From NCBI GenBank assembly GCA_023231425.1, contig JALNVI010000002.1, positions 11,915-75,914 on the forward strand: a DNA stretch of 64,000 bases, in the 5' to 3' direction. The translations under genes were made by a program, and so were the position numbers. The DNA is from Desulforhopalus sp. (GTDB lineage: Bacteria > Desulfobacterota > Desulfobulbia > Desulfobulbales > Desulfocapsaceae). Position 1 is the first letter of the stretch. The number at the start of each line of letters is the position of its first letter. The notes under the pieces are model-generated. The model was not told the DNA's origin and did no database searches. It was given only the letters and a program-made list of their open reading frames with translations. This document shows, piece by piece, positions 7,754 through 14,437 of the stretch.

Positions 7754-8806
7754 TCATTCAGTGAGGTCCAAATCTGCCGGTGGATTTTCCTCTTGCTGTT
7801 TTTTCTGCTCTGCCAGTCGCTTGGTTTCGAGAGTTGTACAGAGCAATTCCTTTAATTCTTCCAGTCCCTCGCCTGTTTTTCCGGAGGTCAGCAGCACGTT
7901 TGGGTTGAGATGCTTGAAATAGCGCAGCAATTCCTCCTCAATCTCAGGAATCATTTGATCTTTCTTATTCAAGACCAGTATCCGGGTCCGCTCAGCAAGC
8001 TCATCCTTATAGAGTGCCAGTTCCCGAGAGATGATTTCATAATTTTCAATCACCTTCTCATCGGACATGTCAAGTACATGCAAAAGGATGCTGGTACGCT
8101 CCACATGCCGCAAAAAGGTGTCACCAAGGCCCACGCCCTGGTGGGCACCCTCGACGAGACCGGGGATATCCGCAATGATACAGGACGCATAATACTTGTG
8201 GTGCAGAACCCCGAGTTGAGGTTCAAGGGTCGTGAAAGGATAGGGGGCGATTTTCGGATTGGCAGCGCTGAGTTTTGACAGGAGTGTCGACTTCCCGGCG
8301 TTGGGCAATCCGACAAGACCAACGTCAGCAAGGAGTTTCAGCTCTATTCGCAGCCACTGCTCATCGCCAGGCTCTCCATTGGTTGACTGGCGCGGGGTGC
8401 GGTTGGTTCCACTGGAAAAGTGCGGGTTGCCAAGCCCTCCTGCTCCACCATGGCCAATGACAAAACGGGCTCCATCTTCAGAAAGGTCAACGATAACCTC
8501 ACCCGTCTCATCATCCTTGATAATAGAGCCGACCGGCACTTTCACAAGGCAGTCTTTTCCACCCCTTCCGTGCATATCACTCCCTTTGCCATGTACTCCC
8601 CGGTCCGCCTTGAAGTGGGACTTGAATTTAAAATCAAGCAAAGAGTTCAGCTCTGAGGTAGCAATAAGGATAACGTCGCCACCCCGGCCACCGTCACCAC
8701 CATTAGGGCCACCCCTTGGGACAAACTTCTCCCTGCGGAAACTGACACAACCGTTCCCCCCATCTCCCGCCTTCACATAAAATTTTGCTTCATCAATAAA
8801 CGACAT
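7754..8806 (-). CDS. obgE: Obg family GTPase (ribosome assembly, stress response)
   Basis: Essential GTPase acting on the 50S subunit. The Gly-rich Obg fold with repeated GGDGGRGGD-type segments fills residues 1-160, followed by a G domain with the P-loop GLPNAGKSTLL and NKKD. The chain is about 350 residues and has no long C-terminal extension. I chose the ATG at 8806 (MSFIDEAKFYVKAGDG) because the longer open frame runs back through a terminator. It lies downstream of rplU-rpmA but behind a hairpin terminator, so it probably depends on read-through or its own promoter. Confidence 0.95.
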   Translation of the reverse strand: MSFIDEAKFYVKAGDGGNGCVSFRREKFVPRGGPNGGDGGRGGDVILIATSELNSLLDFKFKSHFKADRGVHGKGSDMHGRGGKDCLVKVPVGSIIKDDETGEVIVDLSEDGARFVIGHGGAGGLGNPHFSSGTNRTPRQSTNGEPGDEQWLRIELKLLADVGLVGLPNAGKSTLLSKLSAANPKIAPYPFTTLEPQLGVLHHKYYASCIIADIPGLVEGAHQGVGLGDTFLRHVERTSILLHVLDMSDEKVIENYEIISRELALYKDELAERTRILVLNKKDQMIPEIEEELLRYFKHLNPNVLLTSGKTGEGLEELKELLCTTLETKRLAEQKKQQEENPPADLDLTE

Positions 8807-8821
8807 GACCGACACCCGAAG

Positions 8822-8862
8822 GAAAAATAAAAAAGCCCAGTCATCAAAAGTGATGACCGGGC
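8822..8862 (-). terminator. Rho-independent terminator between rpmA and obgE
   Basis: Arms GCCCAGTCATCA (8835-8846) and TGATGACCGGGC (8851-8862) pair over 12 positions with one mismatch and a 4-base loop. On the minus strand the hairpin is followed by TTTTTTATTTTT. It should end or attenuate rplU-rpmA transcription before obgE. Confidence 0.8.
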
Positions 8863-8909
8863 AATACACTCAGAGCATGAACACTCTTTAGAGCTGGACA
8901 GATCGGCAA

Positions 8910-9167
8910 TTACGCAACAGGATAAACACTGACACGTTTTTTGCTTTTACCGAAATCCTCATAGGTCACAACTCCGTCAACGAGAGCAAATAGAGTGTAG
9001 TCCCTGCCACAGCCTACGTTGGTCCCCGGATGAATTTTGGTTCCGAGCTGCCGAACCAGGATATTTCCGGATCTAACAACCTGACCACCAAAACGTTTTA
9101 CTCCACGCCGCTGGCTGGCACTGTCGCGACCGTTTCTTGAGCTTCCGCCTGCTTTCTTATGAGCCAT
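8910..9167 (-). CDS. rpmA: 50S ribosomal protein L27
   Basis: 85 residues, beginning MAHKKAGGSSRNGRDS, the conserved L27 N-terminus that reaches the peptidyl-transferase centre. No cleaved leader as seen in Firmicutes is present. GTKIHPGTNVGCGRDYTLFA is typical. It follows rplU on the same strand, the usual arrangement. Confidence 0.98.
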   Translation of the reverse strand: MAHKKAGGSSRNGRDSASQRRGVKRFGGQVVRSGNILVRQLGTKIHPGTNVGCGRDYTLFALVDGVVTYEDFGKSKKRVSVYPVA

Positions 9168-9222
9168 AACTTACTCCTTCTTCCCGCCGACCAGCAGCCG
9201 ACGCACGGTTTATCTTGTCTCT

Positions 9223-9534
9223 TTACAGAGAAATATCTTCAATTTTCAATGCGGTGTAAGACTGTCTGTGTCCGTGCTTGAGACGATAGCCTTTCCGTTT
9301 CTTTTTCTTGAAAACAATGATTTTCTTTTCACGCCCCTGCTCGGCAATTTTTGCAGTAACTTTCGCATTTGCAACAACAGGCTTCCCTACAGTGACATCT
9401 TCACCGTCAGCGACGAGAAGAACATCGGCAAGATCAACAGAGTCACCAATATTGCCTTCAAGCTTTTCAACACGGAGCTGATCGCCACAGGCAACCTGAT
9501 ACTGTTTTCCACCGGTACGAATTATCGCATACAT
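9223..9534 (-). CDS. rplU: 50S ribosomal protein L21
   Basis: 103 residues starting MYAIIRTGGKQYQVACGD, the L21 signature, and ending with the basic KKKKRKGYRLKHGHRQ region that binds 23S rRNA. First gene of rplU-rpmA, with a good promoter about 75 bases upstream. Confidence 0.98.
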   Translation of the reverse strand: MYAIIRTGGKQYQVACGDQLRVEKLEGNIGDSVDLADVLLVADGEDVTVGKPVVANAKVTAKIAEQGREKKIIVFKKKKRKGYRLKHGHRQSYTALKIEDISL

Positions 9535-9606
9535 ATATAGACCTCATTTAAGTAACAGATCAGCGCTTTTTTCATCAAGCACAGTAAATAAATTCGAGAA
9601 TTGAGC

Positions 9607-9635
9607 ATTTGACCCAAAATATACGTTTCTGTCAA
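9607..9635 (-). promoter_or_regulatory. Predicted sigma-70 promoter of rplU-rpmA
   Basis: On the minus strand a perfect TTGACA (-35, 9630-9635) is followed after 17 bases by TCAAAT (-10, 9607-9612). The spacing is ideal; the -10 box is a 4 of 6 match. It lies upstream of the rplU start. Confidence 0.5.
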
Positions 9636-9701
9636 GATAATTTCGTGAAATCTTAAGAAAACAGAAGAAGAATGTTCTCTGCCAGCGTCTCTATCTGAGA
9701 G

Positions 9702-10190
9702 TCAATTTCCGCTCTCCAGACGTTCCTGTTCACGTATATGGCGAATGGCGCAGGCCTTTTCAAATGCAGTTTTTTTACCGTGCCTGCTTATTGAGACAGA
9801 GGTCTTGCCCTGTTTCCCGAGCGGAGTCACCCAGCTCACCTCATAACGGGCAAGCTTTTCATTCAACCGCACACCGACAACTCCGGTACCGGAACTGCTC
9901 ACGGTAACGACATGCTTGTTAGTCCTCATTTTACCGAGCTTTTTCTCTGTCTTGTCCCGCCAGCTGATCGCGGAGAGAAGGCTTGAATTACGACCGCCAC
10001 ACTTTCTATCCGAAAAGAACTTTGAGTAGGTTTTCCCCACGAACCGTACTCTTACGTACCAGCCATGGGTCCTCTTGGACTCCTGGTCTATTCGTGCAAT
10101 ATCTTTATGCTTTTCTTTTAACCTTTTTTGCCCGCCAATCTCTTTATCATTGCGCTTTTTATCTAAAAAAACCTTAATTTGTTGTTCCAC
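9702..10190 (-). CDS. AP2-like DNA-binding domain protein (two candidate domains)
   Basis: A small basic protein of 162 residues with a GTG start behind the strong ribosome site GGAGGGGAGG. Residues about 32-86 (GWYVRVRFVGKTYSKFFSD, then a Ser/Ala-rich helix) and about 97-155 (GVVGVRLNEKLARYEVSW, then a helix with ACAIRHIREQ) each look like a three-stranded sheet plus one helix. That pattern recalls bacterial AP2/integrase-type DNA-binding domains. The N-terminal 30 residues are very Lys-rich. No nuclease or recombinase domain is present. The gene stands alone beside rplU. The DNA-binding role is inferred from fold-like pattern and charge, and its target is unknown. Confidence 0.6.
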   Translation of the reverse strand: MEQQIKVFLDKKRNDKEIGGQKRLKEKHKDIARIDQESKRTHGWYVRVRFVGKTYSKFFSDRKCGGRNSSLLSAISWRDKTEKKLGKMRTNKHVVTVSSSGTGVVGVRLNEKLARYEVSWVTPLGKQGKTSVSISRHGKKTAFEKACAIRHIREQERLESGN

Positions 10191-10244
10191 GCTTGTCCTC
10201 CCCTCCTTTTTATTATAACCTCGTGCTTCAAATCAGAATTGTTT

Positions 10245-10261
10245 CCCCCCCCGGGGGGGGG
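10245..10261. promoter_or_regulatory. C8G9 homopolymer palindrome
   Basis: Eight C followed by nine G form a 16-base perfect palindrome in otherwise AT-rich intergenic DNA. Homopolymer G/C runs of this length are prone to slippage. It sits in the 5' region of the AP2-like gene. A regulatory role is speculation. Confidence 0.5.
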
Positions 10262-10329
10262 TGGATTCAGTTTGCGGATCGGATGACACTTAGAACCTCT
10301 GCCTGAACGAGGCTTCGCAAAGTACAGGA

Positions 10330-10459
10330 AACATCGAATAGTCGCCCATCGTCTTCGCTACAGTCGAAAATTTATCCTCGCGATATGAGACATATACCTG
10401 CGGTAAATTTCTTCCTGCGCCTTGAACATGAACGAAATACAAGTTGTTTCAAGGTACCC
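10330..10459 (-). repeat. Family A repeat, about 130 bp
   Basis: Inverted copy running from ATCGAATAGTCGCCCATCG through CTACAGTCGAAAATTTATCC to AACGAAATACAAGTTG and TTTCAAGGTACC at 10447-10458. It lacks the GACGTCTCGTTCC block found in other copies. Confidence 0.7.
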
Positions 10460-10638
10460 TGCAGTAAGGTTTTCAGTCATCTTTTTCCGGTTATCGGGTT
10501 GGCATGCAAGATCAATCAGATATTCATAAAATTTTTTTAGCTATTACATCATTTTAAGTCAAACGATATTTATCACACTATAACACGTATATCAGGATAA
10601 ACCTGTAATTACAATATGTTGCGACTTCAGGGAAATTC

Positions 10639-11037
10639 ATGCACGATACAGATCTCTCTCCATTAATTAAGACAATCAACAGCCTCCGAAGTGAGAAAGG
10701 CTGCCCCTGGGACCGCAGGCAGACCACACAGTCACTGGTAAAATACGTAAAGGCAGAAACAAAAGAACTGATTGAGGCCATCGAAAACCGGGATGCAGAA
10801 AACACCTGTGAAGAACTTGGCGATGTTTTTTATCTGCTTTTAATGCTGAGCAGCATCGGCGAAGATACAGGGGAATTTACCTTTACCGACGTGGTCCAGG
10901 GAATTAACGAAAAGCTGATTCGCCGTCATCCCCATGTCTTTGCAGGTACAACCTGGGAGAGCGAAGAGGATCTCGCCCGCCAATGGGAAGAGATCAAGGC
11001 AATGGAAAAATCTGCCAGGCAAAAAAACAAAGTATGA
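10639..11037 (+). CDS. mazG: MazG-type nucleoside triphosphate pyrophosphohydrolase
   Basis: 132 residues forming a single all-alpha MazG domain that hydrolyses (d)NTPs to NMP and pyrophosphate. The start motif LRSEKGCPWDRRQT is typical, and the Mg-binding acidic pattern is visible in KAETKELIEAIENRD and EELGDVFYLLLM. The C-terminus IRRHPHVFAGTTW is the usual MazG tail. It is half the length of tandem-domain E. coli MazG, as in many anaerobes. A housekeeping or stress role is inferred from the family; it appears monocistronic. Confidence 0.93.
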   Translation: MHDTDLSPLIKTINSLRSEKGCPWDRRQTTQSLVKYVKAETKELIEAIENRDAENTCEELGDVFYLLLMLSSIGEDTGEFTFTDVVQGINEKLIRRHPHVFAGTTWESEEDLARQWEEIKAMEKSARQKNKV

Positions 11038-11054
11038 AGTAATATTTTTACAGG

Positions 11055-11083
11055 TTGACTTCACTACTTTTTTTTCGTAGAAT
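11055..11083 (+). promoter_or_regulatory. Predicted sigma-70 promoter of rpsF-rpsR-rplI
   Basis: TTGACT (11055-11060), 17-base spacer, TAGAAT (11078-11083): near-consensus with ideal spacing. It leaves a leader of about 180 bases before rpsF. Confidence 0.6.
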
Positions 11084-11164
11084 TGTTTGTTTTGTTTTCC
11101 AAGGTTGTCGTTCAATGGAATGGATGATGGTTTTTGCTGCCCTTCCCTGACAGCCTGTCACACC

Positions 11165-11184
11165 GCGATGGCCTCAGCCATCGC
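11165..11184 (+). promoter_or_regulatory. Hairpin in the rpsF leader
   Basis: GCGATGGC and GCCATCGC form an 8-bp perfect stem with a CTCA loop, roughly midway between the predicted promoter and the rpsF start. The S6/S18 operon is known in several bacteria to be controlled by an S6:S18-binding leader; whether this hairpin is that element cannot be told from sequence alone. Confidence 0.4.
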
Positions 11185-11269
11185 ATCCTTCTTACTCTCT
11201 GCGATCTGGCATGAGAGCCACCAATACGGAATATCCGTAAAAAATACATGAGTCCACAAGGAGGAAATC

Positions 11270-11731
11270 ATGCGCAGGTATGAAACTGTCTTCATCATTC
11301 GGCCGAACGCCGGAGAAGAAGAAATTAATCGTGTTATAAATTACGTCAGTGAGATCATTACAGCTGATGGCGGGACAATTATTGAAACCAACAGGTGGGG
11401 GCTGAAAAAGCTTGCTTACCTTATCAAAAAAGAGAGCATGGGGTATTACGTCCTTTGTGACTTTGCCTCTGTTCCCGCCAGCGTTGCTGAGATTGAACGT
11501 CGGTATCGCATCGATGACGCTGTTATAAAATTCATGACACTGAAAATTGCTGACGATATCAACGCAGAAGGCGCTCTTCAGGCCGTTGATGCAGTAAACG
11601 ATCGTGTTACTTCAGAAGAAGCAGCCCGTCAGGAAGCTGAAGATGATGATGACGATGATGACGATGTTGACGATGACGATGTTGACGATGATGATGATGA
11701 CGATGAGAGCAAAGAGAAAAACAACAGGTAA
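11270..11731 (+). CDS. rpsF: 30S ribosomal protein S6 with long Asp-rich C-terminal tail
   Basis: The first 100 residues are standard S6 (MRRYETVFIIRPNAGEEE; NRWGLKKLAYLIKK). The protein continues to 153 residues with a linker and a tail of 19 Asp and 2 Val in 21 residues (DNA 11642-11704, GAT/GAC repeats) followed by ESKEKNNR. E. coli S6 has a modified Glu tail, so acidic tails are natural for S6, but a gene-encoded poly-Asp run this long is unusual. A GGAGG lies just before the ATG. It is followed by rpsR after 48 bases. Confidence 0.96.
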   Translation: MRRYETVFIIRPNAGEEEINRVINYVSEIITADGGTIIETNRWGLKKLAYLIKKESMGYYVLCDFASVPASVAEIERRYRIDDAVIKFMTLKIADDINAEGALQAVDAVNDRVTSEEAARQEAEDDDDDDDDVDDDDVDDDDDDDESKEKNNR

Positions 11732-11779
11732 TTCTCTGTAATGCTTTCCTTATAGATTCTGTTAAGGAGATAATATATC

Positions 11780-12025
11780 ATGGCACCAAGACCCCAGAAA
11801 AAACTTTTTTCCCGTAGAAAATCCTGCCGGTTCTGTTCCGATTCTGATCTGGTAATTAATTATAAAGAAGTAAAAACTCTGCGCAATTTTGTTTCCGAGC
11901 GCGGAAAAATTATTCCCCGCCGTATTGTCGGCACCTGCGCTACCCATCAGCGTCAGCTTTGCGAAGCAATCAAGCAGGCCCGCCACATTGCGCTCCTGCC
12001 CTACTCCGGCAACCCCCAGGGCTGA
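11780..12025 (+). CDS. rpsR: 30S ribosomal protein S18
   Basis: 81 residues with the S18 core LRNFVSERGKIIPRRIVGTC and AIKQARHIALLPY. C-x2-C near residues 17-20 and two later Cys suggest the zinc-binding (C+) form. S18 pairs with S6 on the 30S platform, in agreement with the neighbouring rpsF. An AAGGAG precedes the start. Confidence 0.97.
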   Translation: MAPRPQKKLFSRRKSCRFCSDSDLVINYKEVKTLRNFVSERGKIIPRRIVGTCATHQRQLCEAIKQARHIALLPYSGNPQG

Positions 12026-12033
12026 AAAATAAA

Positions 12034-12185
12034 GGGCATCTTGAAACAGCCTGAATTTCGTTCAGATTCAAGACACAGAAAAAAATTCATCGCAGGTATC
12101 TAATTGATATCGGAGTCTGACACTTACCTCCGAAGATAATTTTTTTTACTGTAATGAAGAGAATGAACGATTATTCAAGGTACCC
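12034..12185 (+). repeat. Family A repeat inside the rpsR-rplI interval
   Basis: About 152 bp from GGGCATCTTGAAACAGCC to ACGATTATTCAAGGTACC, with the internal CGGAGTCTGACACTTACC junction. It lies 9 bases after the rpsR stop and is probably transcribed within the ribosomal-protein mRNA. Confidence 0.7.
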
Positions 12186-12318
12186 TGAAGGATTGGCAGG
12201 CTGATCTGATTCTCCGGAAAGTGATATGTACTGCCCGGAGAAAAACAGACAGGCTTTATAATCCCCATAAATTTGACTTAACTGCCCCTGGCAGTTCATG
12301 TGATAAGGAGTGTATAGA

Positions 12319-12771
12319 ATGAAACTTATCTTGAAAGAAACCATAGGTTCCCTCGGGTTCCAAGGTGATGTTGTTACGGTGAAACCCGGTTATGGTCGTA
12401 ACTACCTGTTGCCCCAGGGCAAGGCCGTTGCTGCCAATGAAAAAAACCTCAGTGAACTGGAAGAAAACCGTGCCACATTTGAGGCCAAGCGTGCGGAAGA
12501 ACAAAAAATTGCGGAGGCACTTGCTTCCAAAATTGAAGGTCTGGAGGTCATTATCGAGCAGCTCGCAGGTATCGATGAACGACTCTTTGGTTCCGTAACC
12601 GCCAATGATATTTGTGCAAAACTTGAAGAACTTGAAGTAAAAGTGGAAAAACATCAGATTCTCCTCAATGACCCGCTGAAGACCCTTGGGTTAACGAAAG
12701 TTACCGTCAAGGTCGGCTTTAACGTCAATGCAGAGATAATGGTTAATGTCGTGCCGCTTCAGGTGAACTGA
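12319..12771 (+). CDS. rplI: 50S ribosomal protein L9
   Basis: 150 residues from the ATG at 12319, which has AAGGAG eight bases upstream; an in-frame GTG at 12310 overlaps that site and is rejected. The N-terminal motif MKLILKETIGSLGFQGDVV and the long connecting helix rich in Glu and Lys are typical of L9. It is the last gene of rpsF-rpsR-rplI and is followed by a terminator. Confidence 0.96.
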   Translation: MKLILKETIGSLGFQGDVVTVKPGYGRNYLLPQGKAVAANEKNLSELEENRATFEAKRAEEQKIAEALASKIEGLEVIIEQLAGIDERLFGSVTANDICAKLEELEVKVEKHQILLNDPLKTLGLTKVTVKVGFNVNAEIMVNVVPLQVN

Positions 12772-12809
12772 TTTTTTACCCGCAGTCCTTTGCCGATCAC
12801 GGCAACATG

Positions 12810-12847
12810 AAACACACCTGAGAGTTTTACTTCAGGTGTGTTTTTGT
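12810..12847 (+). terminator. Rho-independent terminator after rplI
   Basis: AAACACACCTGA (12810-12821) and TCAGGTGTGTTT (12832-12843) form a perfect 12-bp stem, and the T run continues to 12845. It ends the rpsF-rpsR-rplI transcript before dnaB. Confidence 0.85.
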
Positions 12848-12969
12848 TTGTGCTCGATTTTCTTCCATCGGGTATAGTTGTACCGTGCTGCGGCAGGCAG
12901 AACCCCTCGTAATACACCCTCGCACACCTGCTCTCAACCCACTCACAGCCAATAATTCTGGACCATAAT

Positions 12970-14346
12970 ATGACAGATTTACAAACCCGGGAAGTGACCT
13001 TTCAAGGTCGCATTCCTCCCCAGAACATTGAAGCTGAAATGGCCGTGCTGGGTTCAATCCTTATTCAGGAAGATTTGTTGCACCGGGTCATTGATAAATT
13101 ACGGGCAGAAGATTTCTTCCGCAAAGATCATAAACTCATTTACGAGTCTATTATTGAACTCTTCAATAAAAATCTGCCATGTGACCTCGTCAATGTGAAG
13201 AATCATCTCGCCTCCAGTAATCAGCTTGAGAAGGCGGGCGGAGCATCTTATATCAGTATGCTGACAACGGTCGTTCCACTCACCTCCAACATTGCCAGTT
13301 ACGCCCTTATTATTCGTGAAAAATCGATTCTGCGTCGCCTCATCCATGCCAATACCGACATCGCCTCCCGCTGCTATGAGGCACAAAATGATATCGACCT
13401 GCTGCTGGATGATGCTGAGCAGGCGATCTATGATATTGCCGACAACAAGGGCGGACAGGGATTTACGGCAGCAAAGCATATCGTGCCCGGAGTATTCGAC
13501 GCTATCACCTCCCTGTCTAAAAACAACGAATCAATCACTGGCGTACCTACGGGATATTTTCAACTCGACAGAATGACCTCCGGACTGCAGCCCTCTGATC
13601 TTATCATCCTGGCCGCCCGGCCCTCAATGGGGAAGACCTCTCTTGCCATGAATATTGCAGAGCATGCTGCACTCACTGAAGGTGTCGGTGTCGCGATATT
13701 CAGTCTTGAGATGTCCAAAGAGCAGCTCGTTACCCGAATGCTCAGCTCGGTGGGGCATATAGATTCGCAGCGTATCCGCAAGGGTAATCTGCAGAAAAAC
13801 GACTGGCCCGATCTTACACGGGCGGTTGCCTCCCTCAGTGAGGCCCCAATCTATATCGACGATACCCCTGCTCTTTCAGTTCTCGAAATGCGCGCGAAAA
13901 TGCGTCGCCTCGCCTCACAGTATAAAATAGGTCTCGTGGTGGTAGACTACCTTCAGTTGATGCAGGGTCGCTCTACCGAAAACCGCACCCAGGAGATCAG
14001 TGAAATTTCACGGTCCCTCAAGGCACTCGCCAAGGAATACTCCGTGCCGGTCGTCGCTCTTTCTCAGCTCAACCGGAGTCTGGAGAGCCGTACCGATAAA
14101 CGTCCAATGATGAGTGACCTGCGTGAATCCGGGGCTATTGAGCAGGACGCGGATGTCATCCTTTTCATTTACCGCGACGAGGTCTATAACAAAGCCGAAG
14201 ATAATCCGAACCGGGGCCTCGCGGAGATCATTATTGGTAAACAGCGAAACGGACCGACCGGAATTTCCACCCTCACTTTCGTCAAAGAATGCACACGTTT
14301 TGAAAATTACAGTGACCTTGATGTTCCAGAAGGACTTGAGGAATAG
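12970..14346 (+). CDS. dnaB: Replicative DNA helicase DnaB
   Basis: Ring helicase that unwinds DNA at the fork. 458 residues: N-terminal DnaG-interacting domain (PPQNIEAEMAVLGSIL), linker, then RecA-like domain with Walker A RPSMGKTSLA, VVVDYLQLMQG as Walker B region, and the DnaB-type SQLNRSLE sensor segment. Length is normal and no intein is present. It follows the rpsF operon, a common arrangement, but lies behind a terminator. Confidence 0.97.
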   Translation: MTDLQTREVTFQGRIPPQNIEAEMAVLGSILIQEDLLHRVIDKLRAEDFFRKDHKLIYESIIELFNKNLPCDLVNVKNHLASSNQLEKAGGASYISMLTTVVPLTSNIASYALIIREKSILRRLIHANTDIASRCYEAQNDIDLLLDDAEQAIYDIADNKGGQGFTAAKHIVPGVFDAITSLSKNNESITGVPTGYFQLDRMTSGLQPSDLIILAARPSMGKTSLAMNIAEHAALTEGVGVAIFSLEMSKEQLVTRMLSSVGHIDSQRIRKGNLQKNDWPDLTRAVASLSEAPIYIDDTPALSVLEMRAKMRRLASQYKIGLVVVDYLQLMQGRSTENRTQEISEISRSLKALAKEYSVPVVALSQLNRSLESRTDKRPMMSDLRESGAIEQDADVILFIYRDEVYNKAEDNPNRGLAEIIIGKQRNGPTGISTLTFVKECTRFENYSDLDVPEGLEE

Positions 14347-14437
14347 TTAACCCTTTCGGCCTGTATAACGCCGGAATCAGGGCTGTACACCGGTCACCAC
14401 CTCTGGCAAATTTTAATTGAACTTATTGAGGCACAAT

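Larger units (their letters stand above)
10191..10638. other. 448-bp intergenic region with G/C palindrome and family A repeat
   Basis: This divergent gap between the AP2-like gene and mazG holds a C8G9 palindrome at 10245-10261, about 55 bases upstream of the AP2-like start. A family A repeat follows at 10330-10459. The remaining 180 bases before mazG are AT-rich and probably contain its promoter, but I cannot place boxes with confidence. Confidence 0.6.
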
